From the NCBI RefSeq assembly GCF_947490095.1, contig NZ_CANLFS010000005.1, positions 104,349 through 168,348 on the forward strand: DNA of 64,000 nt, in the 5' to 3' direction. The notes beneath the pieces are model-generated. The model was not told the origin of the DNA. It ran no database searches and saw nothing but the letters and a program-made list of their open reading frames with translations. A program made the translations under genes and the position numbers. How positions within the stretch are numbered: position 1 is the first letter of the stretch; each line of letters begins with the position of its first letter. Origin of the DNA: an uncultured Halomonas sp. (GTDB taxonomy: Bacteria; Pseudomonadota; Gammaproteobacteria; Pseudomonadales; Halomonadaceae). Positions 50,708 through 60,033 of this stretch are shown one piece after another.

Positions 50708-51152
50708 ATTACTTGCCTCTAATTATGATTCTGATGGCTCAGGGATGAAGCTGAATTTACTTTTTCCCTAGAATGTTGGTGCAAAAGTATCTTTTCGTAA
50801 AGTTATGTTTCGAATGGTTTTGTTGGTACCCAAAGCATGACGTTTCTAATACTTTAGCTTTATTGTCACTTACTGCCTCATTTTTGTTTTAAATTATTGA
50901 TAATAAACAATATTAAATGAATGCTTTCTTCGTCATCCGCCTCTATGGCTCTGCATGATGGCTGTAGATCGCCTCGTTCATGAGCTCGTTCATGAGGGTG
51001 TGGGTCAGGCGTTACGTCTTCCCATACCCCTTTGACAGGGAGGGCACCGCGTTGTCGGCGTCGTCGAGGCGAACGGTGTGCTGAGATTTGTTACCATTCT
51101 GCATTGGGCTTGATAAGCTCCTATCCATCCATTTTGGGCCTCGGAGAGCTCC
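50708..51152. promoter_or_regulatory. Upstream region of the CsgD/VpsT-like gene and islet right edge
   Basis: The first part (to about 50940) is AT-rich and should hold the regulator's promoter; an inverted TATTG/CAATA repeat lies at 50895-50912. At 50973-50996 CTCGTTCATGAG occurs twice head to tail. From about 50960 the composition returns to GC-rich. A 30-codon minus-strand frame (from about 51105) with no recognisable family is the only open stretch. No convincing gene is seen. Confidence 0.5.
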
Positions 51153-51779
51153 ATGCCTCACAATCCCTTTTCTCCAGTTCAGCTAGTGTTGGCCAGCGGC
51201 AACGCCGGGAAGCTGCGCGAATTCGAGCAACTGCTGGAGCCACTGGGGTTGCAGGTTCACCCTCAGTCGGACTTCGCCGTCTCCGAGGTAGAGGAGAGTG
51301 GCCTTACCTTCGTGGAAAACGCCCTGCTCAAGGCGCGTGAGGCCAGCCGGGTGAGCGGCCTGCCGGCCCTGGCCGATGATTCGGGTCTCGAGGTCGATGC
51401 TCTGGGCGGGGCTCCGGGTATCTATTCCGCCCGCTATGCGGGCGAGCCGAAGAGCGATGCGCGTAACAATGCCCGATTGCTCGAGGCATTGGCCGAGGTG
51501 CCCGAAGGAGCACGCACGGCGCGTTACTGGTGTGTACTGGTGCATCTGCGCCACTCCGAAGATCCGGTGCCGCGCATCGTGCAGTGCAGCTGGGAGGGGG
51601 AGATCCTTTCCCATCCGCGTGGCGAGGGCGGCTTCGGCTATGATCCGCTCTTCTGGCTTCCCGATCAGGGCATGAGCGCCGCCGAGCTTCCTGCATCGGA
51701 AAAGAATCGTCTGAGTCATCGCGGGCGGGCCCTGCAGACACTGGTCGAGCAGTTCCGCCGGCTTGGCGGAGCCCAGTGA
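51153..51779 (+). CDS. rdgB: XTP/dITP diphosphatase RdgB
   Basis: A 208-residue Ham1-family house-cleaning pyrophosphatase hydrolysing dITP/XTP to the monophosphate. VLASGNAGKLREF, LTFVENALLKAREAS, ALADDSGLEVDALGGAPGIYSARYAG and GEGGFGYDPLF are the family motifs. Its stop overlaps the hemW ATG (TGATG), the usual rdgB-hemW pairing. Confidence 0.96.
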   Translation: MPHNPFSPVQLVLASGNAGKLREFEQLLEPLGLQVHPQSDFAVSEVEESGLTFVENALLKAREASRVSGLPALADDSGLEVDALGGAPGIYSARYAGEPKSDARNNARLLEALAEVPEGARTARYWCVLVHLRHSEDPVPRIVQCSWEGEILSHPRGEGGFGYDPLFWLPDQGMSAAELPASEKNRLSHRGRALQTLVEQFRRLGGAQ

Positions 51780-52945
51780 TGGCATTACCTCCCCTGGCGC
51801 TCTACGTGCACGTGCCCTGGTGCGTGCGCAAGTGTCCCTACTGCGATTTCAACTCCCACGGTGTCGGGCGCGACGCCGGGCTGCCCGAAGAGGCGTATCT
51901 CGCCGCCCTGCTGGCCGACCTCGACGCCGACCTGGCGCTGGCTGCGGGGCGTGAGCTGGTCAGCATCTTCATCGGGGGCGGGACGCCAAGCCTGCTTTCC
52001 GCGGATTTCTATCGTCGTCTGCTGACAGGGGTGGCCGCACGCCTCCCCCTGGCCCCTGATATCGAAATTACCCTCGAGGCCAACCCCGGGACCCTGGAGC
52101 GCGGTCGCTTCGCCGGATACCGCGAGGCGGGAATCAATCGCCTCTCGCTAGGCGTTCAGAGTTTTCAGGCGGCACAGCTCGAGGCGCTGGGCCGTATTCA
52201 TAGCGGTGATGACGCCGAGGCCGCCTTCGCCGAGGCTCGTCAGGCCGGGTTCGACAACCTTAACCTCGACCTGATGCACGGTCTTCCGGGTCAGACCCCG
52301 GAAATGGCGTTGCAGGATCTGGGGCAGGCGATAGCACTGGGACCCGAGCACCTCTCCTGGTACCAGCTGACCCTCGAGCCCAATACGGAGTTCTACCGCT
52401 ATCCACCGACGCTGCCCGAGGAGGAAGCGCTGTGGGAGATTCAGGACCAGGGGCACGAGCGTCTAGAGGCGTCGGGGTTTCACCGCTACGAGATTTCGGC
52501 CTATGCAAGAGATGAGCGCCGCTCGCGACACAACCTCAACTACTGGCGCTTCGGTGACTACCTGGGGATTGGTGCCGGCGCCCATGGCAAGCTGAGTGCC
52601 CCCGGGGTGGGTGACGGCCTGGATATCCAACGGCGCTGGAAGAGTCGCCAACCCGATGCTTACTTGCGTCGTTGCCATGACCCGCGGGGATTCGTGGTCG
52701 ATGCCTTCCGGGTCGCCGAGGCCGACCTTCCGCTGGAGTTCGCCATGAATGCCCTGCGACTGCCGGAGGGCGTGCCAACGAAGCTGTGGCGCGAGTCTAC
52801 CGGCCTGCCGGAAGCGGTGCTGGTCGAGCGACTCGCCAGCGCGCGTGATAAAGGACTATTGGTGAAAGACGCCCAAAGGGTTCAAGCTTCCTCCCGAGGC
52901 CTACTATTCTTGAATGAATTGCTGGCATCGATCGACGTACAGTGA
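51779..52945 (+). CDS. hemW: Radical SAM haem chaperone HemW
   Basis: A 388-residue HemN-like radical SAM protein. The 4Fe-4S motif C15-x3-C19-x2-C22 (CVRKCPYCDFN) and FIGGGTPSLLS are clear. HemW is a haem chaperone rather than the coproporphyrinogen oxidase it is often named after; the short N-terminus and the rdgB neighbour support HemW. The ATG at 51779 is preferred over an adjacent GTG. Confidence 0.94.
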   Translation: MALPPLALYVHVPWCVRKCPYCDFNSHGVGRDAGLPEEAYLAALLADLDADLALAAGRELVSIFIGGGTPSLLSADFYRRLLTGVAARLPLAPDIEITLEANPGTLERGRFAGYREAGINRLSLGVQSFQAAQLEALGRIHSGDDAEAAFAEARQAGFDNLNLDLMHGLPGQTPEMALQDLGQAIALGPEHLSWYQLTLEPNTEFYRYPPTLPEEEALWEIQDQGHERLEASGFHRYEISAYARDERRSRHNLNYWRFGDYLGIGAGAHGKLSAPGVGDGLDIQRRWKSRQPDAYLRRCHDPRGFVVDAFRVAEADLPLEFAMNALRLPEGVPTKLWRESTGLPEAVLVERLASARDKGLLVKDAQRVQASSRGLLFLNELLASIDVQ

Positions 52946-53036
52946 CGATGCCGCTCGTGAAAGGCTCATCGCAACCTTTGCCATTGATGGCCCCAGGGAT
53001 GATTGAGTGGGCCCCCGAACCAAGGAGATATTCCCG

Positions 53037-53714
53037 ATGACCAAGACATTCCGCCTTGCCGCCCCGCTGGCCGCCGCCGTACTACTGGCGGGCTGTGCGA
53101 CCAGTGACCCCTATGGCAGCCAGACCAACCGCGGCCAGACCGGTACCGGTGCGGCCATCGGCGCCGTGGTGGGTGCCGCCGCCGGTGCGTTGAGCGGTGA
53201 CGGTGCCACCAGCCGCCGCGATCGCGCCCTGGTGGGTGCCGCCGTGGGCGCCGCTGCGGGTGCCGGTGTGGGCGCCTATATGGATCGTCAGGAGCAGCAG
53301 CTGCGACAGAGTACCCAGGGTACCGGTATCGGGGTGGATCGTCGTGGCGACGATATCGTGCTGAACATGCCCAGCGAGGTCACCTTCGGCTTCGACTCCA
53401 GCGATCTGACGTCCAATGCCCGCGGTGCCCTCAATGAGGTGGCCAGGATACTCACCCAGTATGACGATACTCGCGTCAATATCGGCGGGCATACCGACAG
53501 CACCGGTGACACCGGCTACAACCAGCGGCTCTCCGAGCGTCGTGCCCAGGCCGTCGGCAACTATCTTTCCCAGTCCGGAGTGGCCGGTAGCCGTCTTAAC
53601 ATGACCGGTTACGGTGAGAACCAGCCGGTGGCCAACAATAACAGCGAGCAGGGTCGCGCTCAGAACCGCCGTGTCGAGATCACCCTCACCCCTATCCAGA
53701 GTCGCTTCGAGTAA
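53037..53714 (+). CDS. OmpA-family outer-membrane lipoprotein with glycine-zipper domain
   Basis: A 225-residue lipoprotein (YiaD-like). The signal ends in LLAGC; a glycine-zipper region follows (about residues 35-85: GAAIGAVVGAAAGALSG and AAVGAAAGAGVGAYMDR), then a C-terminal OmpA peptidoglycan-binding domain (GHTDSTGDTGYNQRLSERRA). It probably tethers the outer membrane to the cell wall. ATG at 53037 has AAGGAG nine bases upstream. A strong terminator follows. Confidence 0.92.
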   Translation: MTKTFRLAAPLAAAVLLAGCATSDPYGSQTNRGQTGTGAAIGAVVGAAAGALSGDGATSRRDRALVGAAVGAAAGAGVGAYMDRQEQQLRQSTQGTGIGVDRRGDDIVLNMPSEVTFGFDSSDLTSNARGALNEVARILTQYDDTRVNIGGHTDSTGDTGYNQRLSERRAQAVGNYLSQSGVAGSRLNMTGYGENQPVANNNSEQGRAQNRRVEITLTPIQSRFE

Positions 53715-53750
53715 GGAGGCGTCGCCTCGATAGCAAGCGGTAACTCCTCG

Positions 53751-53780
53751 GGCTCGCCACTCTTGTGGCGGGCCTTTTCT
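53751..53780 (+). terminator. Rho-independent terminator after the OmpA-like gene
   Basis: GGCTCGCCAC and GTGGCGGGCC form a stem around TCTT, followed by TTTTCT. Confidence 0.8.
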
Positions 53781-53809
53781 ATACCCTGCCGATTCGTGGA
53801 ACCGAACCC

Positions 53810-54661
53810 ATGCTCTCCTACCAGCACGCCTATCACGCCGGTAATTTTGCCGATGTTCATAAACACCTGCTCGTGCATGGGGTTATCGATCATTTATTAC
53901 GTAAAGATTCAGCTGTTACGTTAATCGATACTCATGCCGGTCGTGGCCTCTATCCCCTGGCCGCGGAAGAGACCTCGAGGCTGCATGAGTACCGCCAGGG
54001 CATCCTGCCCCTGTGGGAATCCCGCGAGGAGCTCGCGCATCATGATGAGCTGCTGGGCGGCTGGCTGGCGGCACTGGCCGAGGCGCAACCGAACGCTCAG
54101 CGGCTGAGCCACTACCCGGGCTCACCCTGGTGGATGGGACGGCGCCTGCGATCCCAGGATCGTCAGCTGCTCTTCGAGCTGCACCCGGGAGAGCATGATC
54201 ACCTGACCGGCCAGGCATTGGATGGCCATGTACGCACGATTCACGGCGATGGGCTCAAGGGGCTCGTCGAGCGCTTGCCGGTAAAGGCCCCACGCCTCTG
54301 TGTCCTGATCGACCCCAGCTACGAGCTCAAGCAGGAGTACGGCGAGGTAGCCGATACGCTATCGACGGCGCTGCGCAAGGCGCGCCATGCCGTGGTGCTG
54401 GTGTGGTATCCACTGCTGCCCGCGGGACGCCATCATGAGCTGCTCGAGGCGATCAAGGCGCATGGGGTACGCAAGGTGTGGCGCAGCGAGTTCAGGCTTC
54501 ATGAGCCCGGCGTGGGCGAGCGAGGCATGTATGGCAGCGGTATGCTGGTGGTCAATCCGCCCTGGGGGCTCGATCAGCGCCTGGCCTCGGCCATGGCGCG
54601 GGTCGCACCATTACTGTCGAGCGAGGCCCGCTACCAGGGCGATTGGTGGGTAGGCGAGTAG
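53810..54661 (+). CDS. rlmJ: 23S rRNA (adenine-2030-N6)-methyltransferase RlmJ
   Basis: A 283-residue SAM methyltransferase. MLSYQHAYHAGNFADVHKH is the family start and VTLIDTHAGRGLYPL the SAM region; the catalytic DPSYELKQEY motif (DPPY-like) follows at about residue 166. ATG at 53810 is fixed by this conserved start although the ribosome site is weak. It is the last conserved core gene before the catabolic island. Confidence 0.95.
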   Translation: MLSYQHAYHAGNFADVHKHLLVHGVIDHLLRKDSAVTLIDTHAGRGLYPLAAEETSRLHEYRQGILPLWESREELAHHDELLGGWLAALAEAQPNAQRLSHYPGSPWWMGRRLRSQDRQLLFELHPGEHDHLTGQALDGHVRTIHGDGLKGLVERLPVKAPRLCVLIDPSYELKQEYGEVADTLSTALRKARHAVVLVWYPLLPAGRHHELLEAIKAHGVRKVWRSEFRLHEPGVGERGMYGSGMLVVNPPWGLDQRLASAMARVAPLLSSEARYQGDWWVGE

Positions 54662-54685
54662 CGGGCAAGGGGCCGGAAAAAGAGT

Positions 54686-55831
54686 CTAGAGACAACGCTG
54701 GAAAAGCGTTTTCAAATTATCCTGAGTCAGCGTTATCGGGTTACCACCGCAGCTGGGATCTTGAAGGGCCATGCTGGCCAACTCTTCGATGCGATCCGGG
54801 ACAACGCCTATTTCGGAGAGGGTGCGTGGAATACCCAGTTGGTCGTTGAGTGTCTGTACGAACGTACAAAAGCCATCGAAGCCACCTTCGATGCCCAGAT
54901 AGGCTGCGGCCATATCGAAACGCTCACGGATCGCCTCGGCATTGAATTCGAGCACCGCCGGCATGCAGATGGCGTTGGTGGTGCCATGGTGGCTATTGAA
55001 CACGGCGCCGATGGGGTGACTCATCGCATGAATGGCTCCCAGGCCTTTCTGAAAAGCGGTAGAGCCCATCATCGCCGCGCTCATCATCTGGCCTCGGGCC
55101 TCGATGTCGCCGCCATCGGCATAGGCGCGCGGTAGGTATTCCTTGACCAGCCGCATGCCCTCTAGGGCAATGCCCTGGCTCATGGGGTGATAGTGAGGAC
55201 TGGAGAACGCCTCGACGCAGTGGGCAAAGGCGTCCAGGCCGGTGCCGGCAGTGATCGGCTTCGGCATGCCAACGGTGAGCTCGGGGTCACAGATCACCAC
55301 TGAGGGTAGTACCTTGGGGTGGAAGATTATCTTCTTCTCGTGACCCTGGGAGCTGGTGATAACACTGGCTCGTCCTACCTCCGAGCCGGTTCCTGCAGTG
55401 GTAGGCACCGCTATGATGGGAGCGATTGCATCGGCATCGGCGCGGGTCCACCAGTCATCGATATCCTCGAAGTCCCATACCGGACGTGTTTGGCCGGCCA
55501 TGAAGGCCACCATCTTTCCGAGATCGAGTCCCGAGCCGCCCCCGAAGGCGATGACGCCGTCGTGATTACCGGCCCGATACGCCTCCACTCCGGCGGCGAG
55601 ATTGATATCGTTGGGGTTGGGGTCGACTTCGGCAAACATAGCGCGCCCGAATCCGGCTGCATCAAGAATATCCAGAGTCGCCTGGGTGATTGGCAGGCCC
55701 GCCAATCCCTTGTCGGTAACCAGCAGGGGGCGGCGAATGCCGGCCTGAATGCAAGCTTCGGGTAGCTCGCTAATCCGTCCCGCGCCGAAGCGGATGGCGG
55801 TGGGATAAGACCAGTTTCCCATCAGCGTCAT
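54686..55831 (-). CDS. Iron-containing alcohol dehydrogenase
   Basis: A 381-residue group III metal-dependent alcohol dehydrogenase. The NAD-binding GVIAFGGGSGLDLGKMVAFM, PTTAGTGSEVGRASVI and the metal-binding His cluster (DAFAHCVEAF, AIHAMSHPIGAVFNSHHGTTNAI) are intact. It is the last gene of the catabolic operon. In a gamma-glutamylation pathway it would oxidise the free hydroxyl of a glutamylated amino alcohol to the aldehyde; this role is inferred from the neighbours. AGGA lies about 10 bases before the ATG. Confidence 0.92.
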   Translation of the reverse strand: MTLMGNWSYPTAIRFGAGRISELPEACIQAGIRRPLLVTDKGLAGLPITQATLDILDAAGFGRAMFAEVDPNPNDINLAAGVEAYRAGNHDGVIAFGGGSGLDLGKMVAFMAGQTRPVWDFEDIDDWWTRADADAIAPIIAVPTTAGTGSEVGRASVITSSQGHEKKIIFHPKVLPSVVICDPELTVGMPKPITAGTGLDAFAHCVEAFSSPHYHPMSQGIALEGMRLVKEYLPRAYADGGDIEARGQMMSAAMMGSTAFQKGLGAIHAMSHPIGAVFNSHHGTTNAICMPAVLEFNAEAIRERFDMAAAYLGIEGGFDGFCTFVQTLNDQLGIPRTLSEIGVVPDRIEELASMALQDPSCGGNPITLTQDNLKTLFQRCL

Positions 55832-55895
55832 ATTGTCATCTTCCTCAGTAGTATGCGTTGGCCAGCACAGGAAATGCTGGGTGTCTTGTACCGGA

Positions 55896-57278
55896 TTAGC
55901 CTGCTGGAGACTTGAGGTAGTAGGACTTGGGGCGCGTCAGATTATGATAACCGATCACCGATAGTGAGCCGCCGCGGCCGGTATCCTTGCAGCCGGTCCA
56001 ACACAGAGCGGGGTCGAGGTAGTCGGCGCGATTCATGAATATGGTGCCGGTCTGGAGTTGGTCACCGATACTCTGGGCCCGTGAGAGGTCGGAGGTCCAC
56101 AGGCTGGCAGTCAGGCCGAAGGGGCTGTCGTTCATCAGGCGAGTCGCCTCGGCATCATCGTCAACGGGCATGATGCCTACTACCGGGCCAAAGCTCTCTT
56201 CGCGCATCAACCGCATGGTGTGATTCACACCGGTCAAGATTTGTGGAGTGAGGTAAGCCCCACCGTCGTCCGCGGGTTTAGTCGTTATATGCGCCGTGGC
56301 ACCGGCAGACACTGCCTCGTCGATCTGGGAGCGAACTTCGGCGGCGAATCGCACGTTGGCCATTGGACCGATATCGGTAGTCTCCTCCAGGGGGTTGCCC
56401 AGCCGGTAGCTTTCGACGAGTGCCACCGCTTTTTCGACGAAGGTATCGAAGAGGCGTTGATGCACATAGATGCGTTCGATACCGCAGCAACACTGGCCGG
56501 AGTTGAACATCGCGGCGTCGATCAGCGTAGCGACGGCGGCATCGAGGTCGGCGTCTTCCATTACATAGCCCGGGTCCTTGCCGCCCAGCTCCAGGGCCAT
56601 CCCTGTGAATGTACCCGCCGCCGCCTGCTCCAGGGTACGGCCAGCATTCACCGATCCGGTGAAGTTGACGAAGTCGAAGGCCTGCTCGGTGATCAGCGAC
56701 GAGGTGGTGGCGTGATCGAGAAAGACATTTTGGAATACCGCTTCAGGCACACCAGCGGTGTGGAAGGCTTGAGCCATGCGCTCTCCCACCAGCAGGGTCT
56801 GTGTGGAATGCTTGAGCAGCACACTGTTGCCGGCAATCAGTGCCGGAGCCACGCTGTTGATGGCAGTCATGTAAGGGTAGTTCCAGGGCGCAACGACCAG
56901 CACCACGCCGTGGGGTACTCGCTTGATATAGCGTTTGAGGTCGGGGGCATCACCGACCATGATATCCGCCAGCGCCTCTTGAGCGATGTTGGCCATGTAT
57001 CGGCCACGTTCCTCGAAGCCTCCGAACTCGCCTCCATAGCGTACAGGCCGACCCATCATGTGAGCCAGCTCGGGAACGATGACATCGTTCATGTTACCCA
57101 CCGCCGCGATACCGGCCAGGACGCGATCAATACGCTCCTGCAGTGGAATAGCTGCCCATTCGGCTTGAGCTTGGCGTGCCTCCCGAGTGGCCTGGCGGGC
57201 AGCGTCGGCCGTTAGCGTCGTACGCTCGGCATAGACCGTACCGTCGATCGGTGAGATGCATTGTAGTGTCTGGCCCAT
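55896..57278 (-). CDS. NAD(P)-dependent aldehyde dehydrogenase
   Basis: A 460-residue aldehyde dehydrogenase. The catalytic Glu is in MALELGGKDPGYV and the nucleophile Cys in FNSGQCCCGIERIYVH; the cofactor motif FTGSVNAGRTL is present. The protein is shorter than most (about 490), mainly at the N-terminus. In this cluster it would convert the aldehyde from the alcohol dehydrogenase to the acid. It lies 41 bases after the glutamine-synthetase-like gene and 64 before the alcohol dehydrogenase. Confidence 0.93.
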   Translation of the reverse strand: MGQTLQCISPIDGTVYAERTTLTADAARQATREARQAQAEWAAIPLQERIDRVLAGIAAVGNMNDVIVPELAHMMGRPVRYGGEFGGFEERGRYMANIAQEALADIMVGDAPDLKRYIKRVPHGVVLVVAPWNYPYMTAINSVAPALIAGNSVLLKHSTQTLLVGERMAQAFHTAGVPEAVFQNVFLDHATTSSLITEQAFDFVNFTGSVNAGRTLEQAAAGTFTGMALELGGKDPGYVMEDADLDAAVATLIDAAMFNSGQCCCGIERIYVHQRLFDTFVEKAVALVESYRLGNPLEETTDIGPMANVRFAAEVRSQIDEAVSAGATAHITTKPADDGGAYLTPQILTGVNHTMRLMREESFGPVVGIMPVDDDAEATRLMNDSPFGLTASLWTSDLSRAQSIGDQLQTGTIFMNRADYLDPALCWTGCKDTGRGGSLSVIGYHNLTRPKSYYLKSPAG

Positions 57279-57319
57279 TATCCTCTCCGGTATACTGTTA
57301 CGTTGATCGTTGTACTGGC

Positions 57320-58696
57320 TCAGGCGCGCTCGAAGCCTCGCTCTACCTCAAACTGGGTCACCACCTGATCGAACGCTTCCAGTTCGACCTCTGCGGCACG
57401 GACATAGTGGTCGACTACGCCGTGGCCCAGCGCCTCGCGTAGCATCGTGGAGCCGTCGAGGGCATCTCTGGCATCGCGAAGGTTTTGTGGAATCAGTCCA
57501 CTGTCACCGGTGTAGGTGTCGCCCTTGGCCGGCGGCGGTAGATCCAGTCCTTGCGTGATTCCGCAAATACCGGCGGCCAGCTGAGAAGCCATCGCCAGGT
57601 AGGGGTTCAAGTCGGAGCCACCGATGCGGTTTTCTACCCGTACAGCTTCGGTACCTGCTGCACAGAGGCGGAAGGCTGCGGTGCGATTGTCTACCGACCA
57701 TACCGTTCGCGTCGGAGCAAAGGAGCTCTTCTTGAATCGTTTGTAGCTGTTGACGTAAGGCGCTAGAAAGTAAGTGGTATCGGCGGCATAATGCAGCAGT
57801 CCAGCCAGGTAATGCTTCATCAGTGACGACATGCCCAGGTCGTCTTCTTTATCGTAGAAGGCCGACGAGCCATTTCGGAACAACGACTGATGGATATGGC
57901 TGGAGCTACCCGCATGAGCATGATGCCATTTGGGCAGGAAAGTCACCGCGTGACCCTGCTGCCAGGCGATTTCCTTAATCGCATGCTTGGCGATGGTATG
58001 GTAATCGGCAGTGTCCAAGGCTGAAGCGTAACGAATGTTAAGTTCTTCCTGCCCTCTGCCTGCTTCACCCTTGGTTCCTTCTATGGGTATCCCCGCAGCG
58101 TAAAGATGGTTGCGTATCGGACGCATCACATGCTCTTCCTTAGTCGTCTGGAAGATGTGATAGTCCTCGTTGTAACTACTGATTGGCTGCAGGTCTCGGA
58201 AACCTCCTTCACGGATTGTATCGAAGCTCTGTTCGAACAGAAAAAATTCCAGTTCGGTGGCCATCGTCGCGCTCAGACCCAGCTCTTCCAGGCGCATCAG
58301 CTGGCGTTTCAGAATCGCGCGCGGGGAATGGGGCACGGGTTCGTGAGTGTGATGATCCAGCACGTCACAAAGCACCAGTACAGTGCCCTCAAGCCAAGGT
58401 AGTGGGCGTAGCGTGGTCAGGTCGGGGCGCATGATGTAGTCGCCGTATCCGTCCTGCCAAGAGGTACTGGCGTACCCATCCGGGGTTTCCATTTCCAGAT
58501 CGGTAGCCAGCAAGTAGTTACAGCAGTGAGTCTCCTGCCAGCCTCCATCGATGAAATGATGCGCATGCAATCGCTTGCCCATCAGGCGGCCCTGCATATC
58601 GACGAAACACGCCAGCACTGTGTCTACCTTACCGTTCCTGACCTGATCTGCTAGGGCTTCTAAGGCATCCGGCGTTACTGCACTATTCATTTCCAT
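57320..58696 (-). CDS. Glutamine synthetase-like gamma-glutamyl-amine ligase
   Basis: A 458-residue protein with the full glutamine-synthetase fold: beta-grasp N-terminus and catalytic domain with ATELEFFLFEQ, GQEELNIRYA, GSSSHIHQSL and RVENRIGGSDLNPYLAMA. The catalytic-domain sequence is of the PuuA/IpuC type (gamma-glutamylputrescine and gamma-glutamylisopropylamide synthetases) rather than GlnA. It should ligate glutamate to an amine with ATP. Together with the adjacent dehydrogenases and amidohydrolase it suggests a glutamylated catabolic route; the amine is unknown. Confidence 0.9.
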   Translation of the reverse strand: MEMNSAVTPDALEALADQVRNGKVDTVLACFVDMQGRLMGKRLHAHHFIDGGWQETHCCNYLLATDLEMETPDGYASTSWQDGYGDYIMRPDLTTLRPLPWLEGTVLVLCDVLDHHTHEPVPHSPRAILKRQLMRLEELGLSATMATELEFFLFEQSFDTIREGGFRDLQPISSYNEDYHIFQTTKEEHVMRPIRNHLYAAGIPIEGTKGEAGRGQEELNIRYASALDTADYHTIAKHAIKEIAWQQGHAVTFLPKWHHAHAGSSSHIHQSLFRNGSSAFYDKEDDLGMSSLMKHYLAGLLHYAADTTYFLAPYVNSYKRFKKSSFAPTRTVWSVDNRTAAFRLCAAGTEAVRVENRIGGSDLNPYLAMASQLAAGICGITQGLDLPPPAKGDTYTGDSGLIPQNLRDARDALDGSTMLREALGHGVVDHYVRAAEVELEAFDQVVTQFEVERGFERA

Positions 58697-58773
58697 GGCT
58701 CCTTATGAGATCGCCGTACCGCATCCCCGGCGCGGTGGGAATCGGGGCCCGGCAACGCCGGGCAGGTGATATC

Positions 58774-59826
58774 TCAGGCGTCGGTATAGCGATAAGGCCG
58801 GCCAGCCTCGCGCATGTCGGCGTTGTACTGCTTGAAGATCTCGACCACCTTTGCCTTGGTCTCCGATTCGGCGGCGATGTCATCCCAGAATTCGTGGGCG
58901 GCGTTCTCTACCTGATCCCACTCGGCGTCGGGAATGGACGTCAGCTCAAGCTTGTCGCCATGCACCCGCAGCTTGGCCTCGCCGCCCCAGTACCAGTGTT
59001 GGCGATAATAGTGAGACTGCTCACAGCACACCTCGAACAGCAGCCGAAGGTCTTCCGGCAGCGCATTCCAGCGTTCCATGTTGGCGAAGAAGTGGCCGAT
59101 CCAGGCGCCTGATATATTATTGGTCAGGAAGTAGTTGGTGACATCTGCCCAGCCTACCGTGTAGTCCTCGGTGATGCCGGACCAGGCGATACCGTCCAGC
59201 TCACCGGTTTGCACGGCCACCTCGATGTCTTCCCAAGGCAGCGTTACCGGCACCACACCGAATTGCGAAAGGAAGCGTCCGGCAGTGGGGAAGGTAAAAA
59301 TGCGTTTACCTTCGAGATCCTTGAGGCTGCGAATCGGGTCTTTGGTAATGAAGTGACAGGGGTCCCAGGAGCCGGCGCTGACATGCTTGACGCCGACCTT
59401 GGCGTACTCCTCCTCCCAGATTTCCTTGAGCCCGTACTGATTGAACAGTACTGGAACATCCAGGCTGTAGCGTGACCCGAAGGGGAAGTAGCCGCCGAAC
59501 ACGGCGACCTCTGTGGGTGAGGCCATGGAGTCGTCATCCGACTGCACCGCGTCGATGGTGCCTCGCTGCATGGCACGGAACAGCTCACCGGTAGGCACGA
59601 GCTGATCGGCGTAGAACAGCTCGATCTGCATGCGGTTTCCGGCGATACGGTTGAAAAGGTCGATGGCCGGCTTGGCGACATGCTCAGCCAGTGCAGCGCC
59701 GGCATAGGTCTGCATGCGCCACTTGATGGTGGGTTCAGTCTGGGACTGTGCCATGACGCGGCTGGCCAGCGGTGCCATGGCGGCACCGGCAGCGGCGGTG
59801 ATCAGAAACTTGCGTCTTGTTGTCAT
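58774..59826 (-). CDS. TRAP transporter substrate-binding protein (DctP)
   Basis: A 350-residue periplasmic receptor with a twin-arginine-type signal (MTTRRKFLITAAAGAA, cleavage near VMA-QS). DctP features include KWRMQTYAGAAL, FRAMQRGTIDAVQSD and VAVQTGELDGIAWSG. At the position of the conserved carboxylate-binding Arg (KLRLPG in the orphan receptor at 12.9-14.0 kb) it reads IFTFPT, so that Arg seems replaced by Thr. This suggests an uncharged or cationic substrate. It is separated from dctM by 207 bases. Confidence 0.92.
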   Translation of the reverse strand: MTTRRKFLITAAAGAAMAPLASRVMAQSQTEPTIKWRMQTYAGAALAEHVAKPAIDLFNRIAGNRMQIELFYADQLVPTGELFRAMQRGTIDAVQSDDDSMASPTEVAVFGGYFPFGSRYSLDVPVLFNQYGLKEIWEEEYAKVGVKHVSAGSWDPCHFITKDPIRSLKDLEGKRIFTFPTAGRFLSQFGVVPVTLPWEDIEVAVQTGELDGIAWSGITEDYTVGWADVTNYFLTNNISGAWIGHFFANMERWNALPEDLRLLFEVCCEQSHYYRQHWYWGGEAKLRVHGDKLELTSIPDAEWDQVENAAHEFWDDIAAESETKAKVVEIFKQYNADMREAGRPYRYTDA

Positions 59827-60033
59827 TGTGTCGCTCTCCTGCTGTGGTATGCCGTATCCGGCATGGAAGGACCTTCGGAGGCGCCGAATGCTCGGCTCCC
59901 TGGAAGGCTATGGCCTTCTTTATCTGTAATAATGCTGACGCTTCATACTGTCGATAACGTTTATCTTGTTATGGTTTTCTACGCTTTTAGCATGTCTCCT
60001 CGACGGCTTTTTCTTTAATGGCGATTGATACAC
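59827..60033 (-). promoter_or_regulatory. Gap between dctM and dctP genes
   Basis: This 207-base interval holds a GAAGGC-TATG-GCCTTC hairpin (59903-59918) and GCCG-TATC-CGGC (about 59847-59860). They may raise the level of the binding protein relative to the permease or mark a second promoter. No gene is seen. Confidence 0.4.

Noticed and set aside
51032..51340. Plus-strand frame upstream of and overlapping rdgB
   Set aside because: It overlaps the well-supported rdgB start in another frame and has low-complexity Arg/Ser-rich content.
51779..52945. Naming this gene hemN (oxygen-independent coproporphyrinogen oxidase)
   Set aside because: The short N-terminus and pairing with rdgB indicate HemW, which is a haem chaperone.
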